This document shows positions 1 to 5,051 of a stretch of DNA of 5,051 nt, one piece after another. Position 1 is the stretch's first letter, and each line of letters begins with the position of its first letter. The DNA comes from an uncultured cyanobacterium (GTDB taxonomy: Bacteria; Cyanobacteriota; Vampirovibrionia; Gastranaerophilales; Gastranaerophilaceae): the NCBI GenBank assembly GCA_945836835.1, contig CAMAML010000113.1:1-5051 (forward strand), written 5' to 3'. The notes beneath the pieces are model-generated. The model was not told the origin of the DNA and did no database searches. It was given only the letters and a program-made list of their open reading frames with translations. A program made the translations under genes and the position numbers.

Positions 1-399
1 ATAGAAAAAAACGCAGGCAAAAAAATCTCCGAAATTTTCCTCAAATTCGGCGAAACCCACTTCCGTGTGCTTGAAGCTGACAGGATTAAGAAAGTTTTTG
101 CGGACAAATACCGTATCGTATCGCTTGGGGGAGGGGCGTTTGAAAGTCAGGCAAACAGACTTACCATAAAGGAAAACGCAGTTGTTTTCTACCTCAAAGC
201 GACTTCCGAAGAGATTTTTGAACGGATTAAAAACGAGTATCACCGCCCGCTTTTGCAACGAAACTGCTCCGTCAAAAGGATTGAAGATATTATGCAAAAG
301 CGAGAACGCAATTACCTGAAAGCGGACTACGTCGTCAACACCAATTACAAAACACCGCAAAAAATTGCAAAGGAAATTATAGGTATATTAAATGATTAA
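1..399 (+). CDS. aroK: Shikimate kinase, C-terminal part (5' end cut off by the window)
   Basis: Shikimate kinase phosphorylates shikimate at the 3-hydroxyl using ATP, in the cytoplasm, on the way to chorismate. The frame is open from base 1, giving 132 visible codons before the TAA at 397-399. The family is usually about 170 residues, so roughly 35-45 N-terminal residues with the Walker A P-loop and the first Asp of the shikimate site lie outside. The visible part opens with the family's IEKxAG...IxEIFxxxGE block (codons 1-18). It then has the VSLGGGAF glycine motif (codons 40-47), the HRPLL lid/arginine motif (81-85) and the R-x-x-Y-x-x-A-D block (101-109), all in the expected order. A GTG at 67 could be taken as a start, but the preceding codons are clearly family sequence, so the gene begins upstream of the window. 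It overlaps aroB by 8 bases, indicating translational coupling. Identification is by motif recognition only. Confidence 0.93.
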   Translation: MEKNAGKKISEIFLKFGETHFRVLEADRIKKVFADKYRIVSLGGGAFESQANRLTIKENAVVFYLKATSEEIFERIKNEYHRPLLQRNCSVKRIEDIMQKRERNYLKADYVVNTNYKTPQKIAKEIIGILND

Positions 400-1465
400 T
401 ATTGAAGTAAAAATTCCCGAAAAAGAAAAATCCTACCCGATTTCGATAGACAAATACGACGTCGGGGAGCTTCGGGAGCGGATTAGACCGATTTTACGGG
501 GAAAGAAATTCCTTGTCGTAATATCGGAAAAAGTCGATAAACTCTACGGAAAATCTTTGGGGTTTTCGGCGGAAGAAAAATTTGTACTCAAAGACGGCGA
601 GCGGGAAAAGAACTTCAAGAACTATCAAAGGATTTTGGCAAGAGCCTTGAGACATCAACTTTCGAGAAAAGATGCGATAATTGCAATCGGTGGCGGGGTA
701 GTAGGCGACTTGGCGGGGTTTGCGGCGTCGACTTATATGCGTGGGATTGATTTTATCCAAGTTCCGACGACTTTGCTGGCATGCGTGGACAGTTCGGTCG
801 GCGGAAAGGTTGCCGTCAATTCAAAATTCGGGAAAAACCTTGTCGGAAGTTTCTATCAACCAAAAGCCGTTTTGATTAACACGAAATTTCTGGATACGCT
901 TGACGAAAAACAATTCAAATCGGGGCTGGGCGAGGTTGTGAAGTATGCTTTTATCGAAAAAAGTTGTCAGAGTTTTGAGGAGTTTAATTTTGCAAACTTT
1001 TTGAGCGAAAACGCCCAAAACATCTTGAAAAAAGACCGCTACACCCTCCAAAAACTGATAGAAATTTGCATTAAGCTAAAGATTTCCGTCGTCGAAAAAG
1101 ACGAGCAGGAAGAAGGGTTAAGGAAGATTTTAAACTTCGGACATACTTACGGGCATGCTCTTGAAACGATTACGGGTTACAAGAAATTTACCCACGGCGA
1201 GGCGGTCGTAAAAGGGATAGAAGTAGCCTTTGAGCTTGCACAATCTAAAGGCATGGTTGAAGAAAACTACAAATATTTTGCAAAAGATTTGCTTGAAAAA
1301 TTCGGGTTCGGGAAAATCAAAACCTATCCGCCAAAAAAGATTTTGGCAGCGATGAAGTCCGATAAAAAGGCGGTTTTGGACAAGGTTGCGTTTATCCTGC
1401 CGTCAAAATTCTTTGAGGTTGAGGAAAAAGAACTCGTAATCGACGAAATCAAGTTGGAGTTTTAA
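392..1465 (+). CDS. aroB: 3-dehydroquinate synthase
   Basis: AroB converts DAHP to 3-dehydroquinate, the second step of the shikimate pathway, in the cytoplasm, using NAD and a divalent metal (Zn or Co). The 357 residues match the usual family length of about 350-370. Seen in order: the dinucleotide-binding block IAIGGGVVGDLAGF (97-110), VPTTLLACVDSSVGGK (124-139) with Asp133 and Lys139, and GKN with Lys148. GEVVKY follows with metal ligand Glu181 and Lys184, then NFGHTYGH with ligand His251 and His255, and HGEAV with ligand His268. Arg244 and Asn248 are in the expected substrate-binding positions. All key residues are present, so the enzyme should be active. The ATG at 392 lies inside the end of aroK (ATGATTAA junction, 8-base overlap). 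A weak AGG at 381-383 is the only close Shine-Dalgarno-like stretch, which fits coupled translation. No terminator is evident after the stop. Confidence 0.97.
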   Translation: MINIEVKIPEKEKSYPISIDKYDVGELRERIRPILRGKKFLVVISEKVDKLYGKSLGFSAEEKFVLKDGEREKNFKNYQRILARALRHQLSRKDAIIAIGGGVVGDLAGFAASTYMRGIDFIQVPTTLLACVDSSVGGKVAVNSKFGKNLVGSFYQPKAVLINTKFLDTLDEKQFKSGLGEVVKYAFIEKSCQSFEEFNFANFLSENAQNILKKDRYTLQKLIEICIKLKISVVEKDEQEEGLRKILNFGHTYGHALETITGYKKFTHGEAVVKGIEVAFELAQSKGMVEENYKYFAKDLLEKFGFGKIKTYPPKKILAAMKSDKKAVLDKVAFILPSKFFEVEEKELVIDEIKLEF

Positions 1466-1505
1466 GCGAAAAACCGAGGGAACAACATCGCATTAAGCCT
1501 GTTCA

Positions 1506-1838
1506 TTATAGTTGATAAGTTGTATCGGGGAATTGATATTTGTGCGATGCTCCGATAGACGTAACTTTCCACCCTCTCCAAACACTGCTGTCCGAGATAA
1601 ATTTTATTCCGTAGTATGTGACAGAAATGCAGTAGCAATACCCCTCTCCAAACGGGAGAGGGCAGACATTCTTAATTCGCCGAATTTTTATTTTATGGCG
1701 GATTTAGAATGTCGGGTGAGGGGGCGAACATTAACGTTTTCCGGCGGTTTTGTATTCTATTCCTCAGACAGAGGGGAATTTTCCGATATTTGGGCGTCGT
1801 ATCAATCCCAATCCCCCGATACAACTTAATCACTTAGT
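1506..1838. repeat. Intergenic element bounded by inverted repeats (MITE-like or REP-like)
   Basis: A 14-base perfect inverted repeat, aagttgtatcgggg at 1517-1530 and its complement at 1814-1827, bounds about 310 bases. The similarity continues outward with small gaps (agttgat at 1510-1516 against the complement of ttaatcactt at 1826-1835), giving imperfect ends of about 25 bases. The inside holds palindromic C/T-rich and G/A-rich blocks and no recognisable protein. Two overlapping reading frames cross it, but their translations have no family resemblance or Shine-Dalgarno site and follow the palindromes. No transposase and no clear target-site duplication is visible. The likely reading is a non-autonomous dispersed element or an extragenic palindrome cluster between aroB and the AMIN-protein gene. 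Copy number in the genome would settle it. Confidence 0.5.
1641..1724. repeat. Nested palindrome: short hairpin plus longer stem-loop
   Basis: ccctctcc (1642-1649) pairs perfectly with ggagaggg (1655-1662) across a five-base loop. Immediately after, 1665-1681 pairs with 1697-1713 at 15 of 17 positions around an AT-rich 15-base loop; the outer eight bases, gacattct and agaatgtc, are perfect. The G-rich block gggtgagggg at 1715-1724 can pair with the C-rich start at 1641-1649, so the second stem sits inside an outer stem. CCCTCTCC...GGAGAGGGTGAGGGG-style palindromes are common extragenic repeats in many bacteria. Here that motif seems split by the inner stem-loop. There is no U-run after either hairpin, so neither is a standard terminator. 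Confidence 0.6.
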
Positions 1839-1854
1839 CACGACAACAAGGCGT

Positions 1855-1932
1855 GGAGAACTTATGCATAAGCGTCTCCGTTCAAAAGCGGACTATGTCC
1901 GCCGTCTCCTCACAAGAGTAGCCTTCGGCTAC
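1855..1932. repeat. Cluster of short perfect hairpins, likely dispersed intergenic repeat or structured RNA
   Basis: Within about 80 bases there are several self-complementary units. A 12-base perfect palindrome, cttatgcataag (1861-1872), is framed by ggaga (1855-1859) and tctcc (1875-1879). Then come gcggac/gtccgc (1888-1893 and 1897-1902, loop TAT) and gtagcc/ggctac (1918-1923 and 1927-1932, loop TTC). The heptamer cgtctcc occurs directly repeated at 1873-1879 and 1903-1909. The reading frame through this block is basic and low-complexity and has no ribosome binding site, so it is not called as a gene. It could be a repeat module adjoining the 1506-1838 element or a small structured RNA. 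No known RNA family was recognised. Confidence 0.5.
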
Positions 1933-2018
1933 CTGCGAAAAACTCAATCCATCGGAGGATAAGTTCAGCACTTCTGATTGATGTTTTATTTTAGAAAAGA
2001 CTGTATGCTGATAGTGTG

Positions 2019-2024
2019 AAGGAG
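2019..2024 (+). promoter_or_regulatory. Shine-Dalgarno site for the AMIN-like protein gene
   Basis: AAGGAG lies 14 bases before the ATG at 2039, longer than the usual 5-10 base spacing. An in-frame TAG at 2027-2029 rules out any start further upstream, and no other ATG/GTG/TTG exists between that stop and 2039. The start is therefore fixed even though the spacing is loose. Confidence 0.55.
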
Positions 2025-2038
2025 ATTAGGGCAAGAAG

Positions 2039-2692
2039 ATGAAAAAAATAATCTTAACAGTTATAACAATTTTATTGACAGGTTGTGCGTCAGTGTTTGC
2101 CTCGGACAACTTTTTGAATGCGGTTGTACTCGAGGGAACGGACAACGGCGGGTATAACGTCCTCTTAAGATCGGACGCAATCGCATCCGTCAGACGATTT
2201 GTCGAAAACGATAACAAAATTATGCTTGATATAAAAGGGCTTACGGCATCGGAAAATCTTTCAGCGGTTTACAAAAACAGTCCCGACACAAACGGCATTG
2301 TCGTGGAAAACGTCGGAAATAACGAGGTTAAAATCCATATTCAGGGCGAAAATATCTCAAAAGCGAACATAATTTTTGACAGCCCCGCAACGGCACCCGT
2401 TGTCGTCGGGGACGGGATTTCAAAAGATACGGTAATATGGAGTATCTTTGCGGGATTGGTATTGTGTGTATTGCTTTCAAAATCGAGGAACATCAAGGTT
2501 GACCCGAGTGCAAAAATTCGTGCGGGGGTTCAGAAGAATTTGCGTGACAGAGAGATTGCGATGTACAAAAATTACAGAAGAGAACTTCTCACAATTCCGA
2601 ACATCGACCACAAGGTCAAAAACCCTCGCATAAGACGTGCGATAAGAGAAGCTGATACCATAAGACATTTGCAAAGAGTGTCCAGGGTATAG
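2039..2692 (+). CDS. Small envelope protein with AMIN-like domain and one transmembrane segment
   Basis: The 217-residue product starts with a Lys-rich, hydrophobic signal sequence (1-21). It contains both a possible lipobox, LTGC with Cys16, and a possible signal peptidase I site after VFA at 21, so lipoprotein or cleaved protein are both open. Residues about 26-115 alternate short beta-strand patterns (YNVLLRSD, KIMLDIKG, GIVVENVG, VKIHIQG, KANIIFDS). This resembles AMIN domains, which place envelope proteins such as N-acetylmuramoyl-L-alanine amidases and PilQ at the wall. A hydrophobic stretch at 131-147 looks like a membrane anchor, and 148-217 is strongly basic (many Arg/Lys), as expected for a cytoplasmic tail. 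No catalytic domain is visible, so the function is unknown. An envelope-tethering role is inferred. The gene stands alone between the repeat region and the terminator at 2741, and converges on the metallopeptidase gene. Confidence 0.8.
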   Translation: MKKIILTVITILLTGCASVFASDNFLNAVVLEGTDNGGYNVLLRSDAIASVRRFVENDNKIMLDIKGLTASENLSAVYKNSPDTNGIVVENVGNNEVKIHIQGENISKANIIFDSPATAPVVVGDGISKDTVIWSIFAGLVLCVLLSKSRNIKVDPSAKIRAGVQKNLRDREIAMYKNYRRELLTIPNIDHKVKNPRIRRAIREADTIRHLQRVSRV

Positions 2693-2740
2693 ACAACAAG
2701 TTTAAACACTGATTACAATAAACCTTAATAATCCTTAATC

Positions 2741-2769
2741 ATCCGTTCATTTTGGACGGATTTTATTTT
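2741..2769 (+). terminator. Rho-independent terminator after the AMIN-like protein gene
   Basis: atccgttc (2741-2748) pairs over eight positions, one of them G-U, with ggacggat (2754-2761) around a five-base loop. The T-rich tract ttttattttt follows, overlapping the last stem base. It lies 49 bases after the stop at 2692 in the correct orientation. On the opposite strand the same hairpin is not followed by a T-run, so it is a weak candidate for ending the convergent gene that stops at 2781. Confidence 0.85.
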
Positions 2770-2780
2770 TGGTTTAAATA

Positions 2781-4847
2781 TTATGCCAAAATACCGTTGT
2801 CACCGTTCGTCCACCATTTGTAATTAGGGAGTGCTTCTTGTTCACCGTATCCGCTGACAATATGGGACGTGATAACGCTTGACTCATTAGAGCCGTTTGC
2901 TGCGGTAGTTACACTTACATAATAACTTCCGCCGTCGGATGCGGTATAATAATCGCTGTAACTCTGCCATGATCCGTTTACCCTACCATTCATAACGTCG
3001 CCGCCGATACTGTCGATAAAATCTGCATCTGCCTGATATGCCGCATATTCGCCCCATTTGCAAGAGGTAAGATACATCAATTTTCTATAAAGCGGGCTTA
3101 ACGTGTCGTTTAACGAAATAAAGTTTCCGTCGTCGTCACAATCTACAATCTTTACATTTTGAGCACTTTTGAATTGCCCCCATTCGACCTCGGTTATAAG
3201 TCCTTCGTTATAAAGTTGTTCTATTTGACTGTAATTGAACGTATTGAAACATCCTGACGGGTTATGATCCTCATTAACATATTGGTAAGCAGTTGCGTGT
3301 GTAAGTTCATGCACAAGCGTATCAACAATGTAGTACCAAGGTTTGTTTAACATTTCTGCTGCATCGTTTGAGTTTAGGGTAAGCCCGACATCATTAATTT
3401 GGGTCTCTCCATTTTTATCGACATAAGTTGAACCGTCAATACCATCACCTTTCACGGTACTGTGGTCAACCCCGTACAAACTTACATCATAAGTTTTTCC
3501 GTCTACCGTATAAGTAGCACTTCCGCCAAGCAGATAAGTGAAGTAAGAGTATGCTCCCAGTGTAATAAATCCAGCACTATCTACACCACCCAAATCGGCA
3601 AAAACAAGGTTCCCAAAGATAATGTCATCTGAAGTCGCAGAATCGCTAAAAGATCTGTAATCCTGTTGAGCAAGTAATCTGTCTAATGCATCAATTTGAG
3701 CCTGCATGCCTCTTGCTTCAAGGTATTCTCTTGTTTTATTTATTGCATATTGGACTTTATCCTTATTGGATAATGATTGGTAATATTCATCAATCTTTTG
3801 CGAATATTCTAATACTCTCAACAAATAATCGGTAGAATTTTCGTCAATTTTCCCGTCAGGGAAAAATGCGTTTAATTCTTCTTTTGACAAATAGCTGTCG
3901 GCAGTTCCGTCAACATCCAATTCGTCAAAAATTCTGTTCAAACACCCGAAGAAATCCCAGTGTGAATCTTCCCAAACATCATCTTGACTTAATTTCACAA
4001 GGTCAGCTCTTGAGATACCTTTGCTCGTGTCAATTCCGTGTTCCGCCAAAACGGTGAACATTTCATTCACGGTGTCAAAAGTCGCACCCGTACCTTTGCA
4101 GGTAGTTATGAAAGATTTGTAATCAGGGTCGTCAGGAGGAGTATCATCGCCGCCTTCATCTCCACCGCCCGGTACTTCAGGGGTATCACCGCCGCCTTCA
4201 TCTCCACCGCCCGGTACGTCAGGAGTATCACCGCCACCTTCATCTCCGCCACCCGGAACTTCAGGGGTATCACCGCCGCCTTCGTTTCCACCACCCGGAA
4301 CTTCAGGGGTATCACCGCCGCCTTCGTTTCCGCCACCCGGTACGTCAGGGGTATCGCCACCGCCTTCGTTTCCGCCACCCGGAACGTCAGGGGTAGTCCC
4401 ACCGTTTCCACCGCTTGGCGGTACATTATTTTGGTGATGCAAGTTATAGATAAACACTTTAATATTGTGTAAATCTGATACAGACATTCCTTTGTATGAT
4501 GTTGCCGAGGAAGTCGCACTCATTGTTTTAATACTGCCAAGGGTTTTGTCTTGAACATCATTGATATATGTATCCGAAATAATTCCCGAACCTGCAATTC
4601 CGCAAGTTTTTCCGCCTATTGTTACTTGATCCCCTGCAGGCACAAAGTTAACCATAGAGTCTATCCCCGACAAAGTCGGAGACTTTACCTGCTCGTCCTT
4701 CCCAACAAAGTTTATCTTGCTGATAGCCTGATTGTAAGGGGAAACTACCGCATCTTGTTTTGAATATGCAACACATGCCGAAGTATCCGCTACCGCATTA
4801 AGTAATGTTTTCCTTTGAGTTAAAGATAGTAAATTCAAATTTGTCAT
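2781..4847 (-). CDS. Modular zinc metallopeptidase-like protein with repeat linker and EF-hand-like loops
   Basis: The product has 688 residues. Residues 1-145 are Ser/Thr/Gly-rich with no recognised domain, no signal peptide and no membrane segment. Residues 146-242 form a Pro/Gly/Asp/Glu linker with six 14-residue repeats. Residues about 243-400 are helical with EF-hand-like features: IDTSKGISRADL (272-283) and DVDGTADSYLSKEE (311-324), the latter two residues longer than the standard loop. Residues 401-688 carry the peptidase signature VHELTHA, with His513, Glu514 and His517 as HExxH zinc ligands and catalyst. WGEYAAYQADADF (598-610) may give the third ligand, Glu600 (inferred). Another calcium-loop-like stretch is DCDDDGNFIS (569-578), which lacks the usual final Glu. 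Together this suggests a calcium-influenced, possibly exported zinc peptidase; substrate and exact family are unknown. The ATG start has only a weak GGGAT upstream. The gene converges on the AMIN-protein gene across an 88-base gap. Confidence 0.85.
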   Translation of the reverse strand: MTNLNLLSLTQRKTLLNAVADTSACVAYSKQDAVVSPYNQAISKINFVGKDEQVKSPTLSGIDSMVNFVPAGDQVTIGGKTCGIAGSGIISDTYINDVQDKTLGSIKTMSATSSATSYKGMSVSDLHNIKVFIYNLHHQNNVPPSGGNGGTTPDVPGGGNEGGGDTPDVPGGGNEGGGDTPEVPGGGNEGGGDTPEVPGGGDEGGGDTPDVPGGGDEGGGDTPEVPGGGDEGGDDTPPDDPDYKSFITTCKGTGATFDTVNEMFTVLAEHGIDTSKGISRADLVKLSQDDVWEDSHWDFFGCLNRIFDELDVDGTADSYLSKEELNAFFPDGKIDENSTDYLLRVLEYSQKIDEYYQSLSNKDKVQYAINKTREYLEARGMQAQIDALDRLLAQQDYRSFSDSATSDDIIFGNLVFADLGGVDSAGFITLGAYSYFTYLLGGSATYTVDGKTYDVSLYGVDHSTVKGDGIDGSTYVDKNGETQINDVGLTLNSNDAAEMLNKPWYYIVDTLVHELTHATAYQYVNEDHNPSGCFNTFNYSQIEQLYNEGLITEVEWGQFKSAQNVKIVDCDDDGNFISLNDTLSPLYRKLMYLTSCKWGEYAAYQADADFIDSIGGDVMNGRVNGSWQSYSDYYTASDGGSYYVSVTTAANGSNESSVITSHIVSGYGEQEALPNYKWWTNGDNGILA
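4143..4394 (-). repeat. Six 42-bp tandem repeats coding the Pro/Gly/acidic linker
   Basis: Six head-to-tail 42-base units, exactly in frame, encode residues 152-235 as TP[D/E]VPGGG[N/D]EGG[G/D]D. In protein order, the first three units carry Asn and the last three Asp at the ninth position. Asp and Glu vary at the third. The DNA units differ at only a few sites, many of them silent, which points to recent duplication or homogenisation. The translated run is flexible and acidic, as in linkers between domains of extracellular proteins. Because the units are a multiple of three, gain or loss of copies would change linker length without breaking the frame. Long open frames on both strands here are by-products of the repeat. 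Confidence 0.97.
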
Positions 4848-4881
4848 AAAATTATCCCGTTCTGTATTTCCACAATGAGGT

Positions 4882-4980
4882 TTACGGAATTTTCACGTGA
4901 AATCTTTGGAAATTTTTGGGTTTTGTTAAGGAATGTTACAGAAGTTACTAAGTGATTAAATTGATACCTAAATTCCGTAA
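4882..4980. repeat. Perfect 11-bp inverted repeat enclosing the upstream region
   Basis: ttacggaattt at 4882-4892 has its exact complement at 4970-4980, enclosing 77 bases that include the palindrome at 4891 and three spaced GTTA boxes (4925, 4935, 4944). It may mark the ends of a small inserted sequence or form a long-range stem. The AT-rich composition raises the chance of coincidence. Confidence 0.35.
4891..4902. promoter_or_regulatory. 12-bp perfect palindrome upstream of the metallopeptidase gene, possible operator
   Basis: tttcacgtgaaa is perfectly self-complementary and centred about 49 bases upstream of the ATG at 4847 on the minus strand. It overlaps the -10 part (4901-4906, AAGATT) of a weak promoter candidate whose -35 would be TTAACA (4924-4929, 17-base spacing). 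Position and symmetry fit a dimeric regulator site, but no specific regulator is recognised and the promoter match is poor. Confidence 0.35.
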
Positions 4981-5051
4981 CTTTTACCCTCTCACAACGA
5001 GATATTTCTGTCGATTATTACGAGATGTAACGAAGTCAAGATTGAGATATA
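4947..5051. repeat. Start of a second intergenic repeat related to the 1506-1838 element
   Basis: The 13-mer actaagtgattaa (4947-4959) is the exact reverse complement of 1826-1838, the right end of the first element. Further on, cgtaacttt (4976-4984) plus accctctc (4986-4993) matches 1560-1568 plus 1571-1578 in the same orientation, apart from one extra base between the blocks. After 5000 the sequence has gagat-type short motifs and no open frame of note. The element is cut by the window edge, so its full extent is unknown. Confidence 0.45.

Noticed and set aside
494..1051. Minus-strand open frames inside aroB
   Set aside because: aroB is complete with all catalytic motifs; these are antisense shadows.
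1512..1962. Two overlapping + strand reading frames of 105 and 70 codons between aroB and the AMIN-protein gene
   Set aside because: They run through palindromic repeats, lack a Shine-Dalgarno site, overlap each other in different frames, and their translations show no family features.
1978..2009. Sigma-70 promoter for the AMIN-protein gene (TTGATG at 1978, TATGCT at 2004)
   Set aside because: The spacer is 20 bases and both hexamers are only partial matches; not strong enough to annotate.
3258..3315. Assignment of the peptidase to flagellinolysin
   Set aside because: The HELTH context is only superficially similar and there are no flagellin N- or C-terminal regions.
4143..4394. CRISPR array
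   Set aside because: The units are contiguous, in frame and without unique spacers; it is a coding tandem repeat.
4143..4394. RTX calcium-binding repeats suggesting type I secretion
   Set aside because: The glycine-rich units are VPGGG[N/D]EGGGD and do not follow the nine-residue GGxGxDxUx pattern; no RTX run is present.
4038..4519. Long open frames on the + strand and in another minus frame across the tandem repeats
   Set aside because: The 42-bp repeat length is a multiple of three, so alternative frames stay open automatically; the EF-hand/metallopeptidase frame explains the region.

Overview
The window looks like bacterial chromosomal DNA of moderately low G+C, probably from a Gram-negative or cyanobacteria-related lineage. 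The best single guess is a gut non-photosynthetic relative of cyanobacteria (Gastranaerophilales/Vampirovibrionia, 'Melainabacteria'). That rests on the AMIN-like envelope protein, the style of the EF-hand/metallopeptidase protein and the repeat-rich intergenic DNA. It is an inference from impression, since there is no rRNA or other marker gene here.

Layout. (1) Positions 1-1465, + strand: the 3' part of a shikimate kinase gene (aroK, cut by the window edge) overlaps by 8 bases a complete 3-dehydroquinate synthase gene (aroB). The two are translationally coupled and encode two steps of the shikimate route to chorismate and the aromatic amino acids. (2) Positions 1466-2038: a 573-base stretch without a credible gene. 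It holds a roughly 330-bp element bounded by inverted repeats, with nested C/T-rich and G/A-rich palindromes inside, followed by a second cluster of short perfect hairpins. (3) Positions 2039-2692, + strand: a small envelope protein with a signal peptide or lipobox, an AMIN-like domain, one transmembrane segment and a basic tail. A good intrinsic terminator follows at 2741-2769. (4) Positions 2781-4847, - strand, converging on the previous gene: a 688-residue protein with a Pro/Gly/Asp/Glu repeat linker encoded by six 42-bp tandem repeats, EF-hand-like loops and an HELTH zinc-metallopeptidase motif. (5) Positions 4848-5051: the upstream region of that gene, with a 12-bp palindrome, spaced GTTA repeats, and the start of a second repeat element sharing short blocks with the one at 1506-1838.

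The two aro genes work together. The AMIN protein and the metallopeptidase are neighbours facing each other, with no sequence evidence of joint function. The most interesting items are the modular metallopeptidase, which has no classical signal peptide, and the family of palindromic intergenic repeats. No CRISPR array, tRNA, rRNA, transposase or phage gene was seen.
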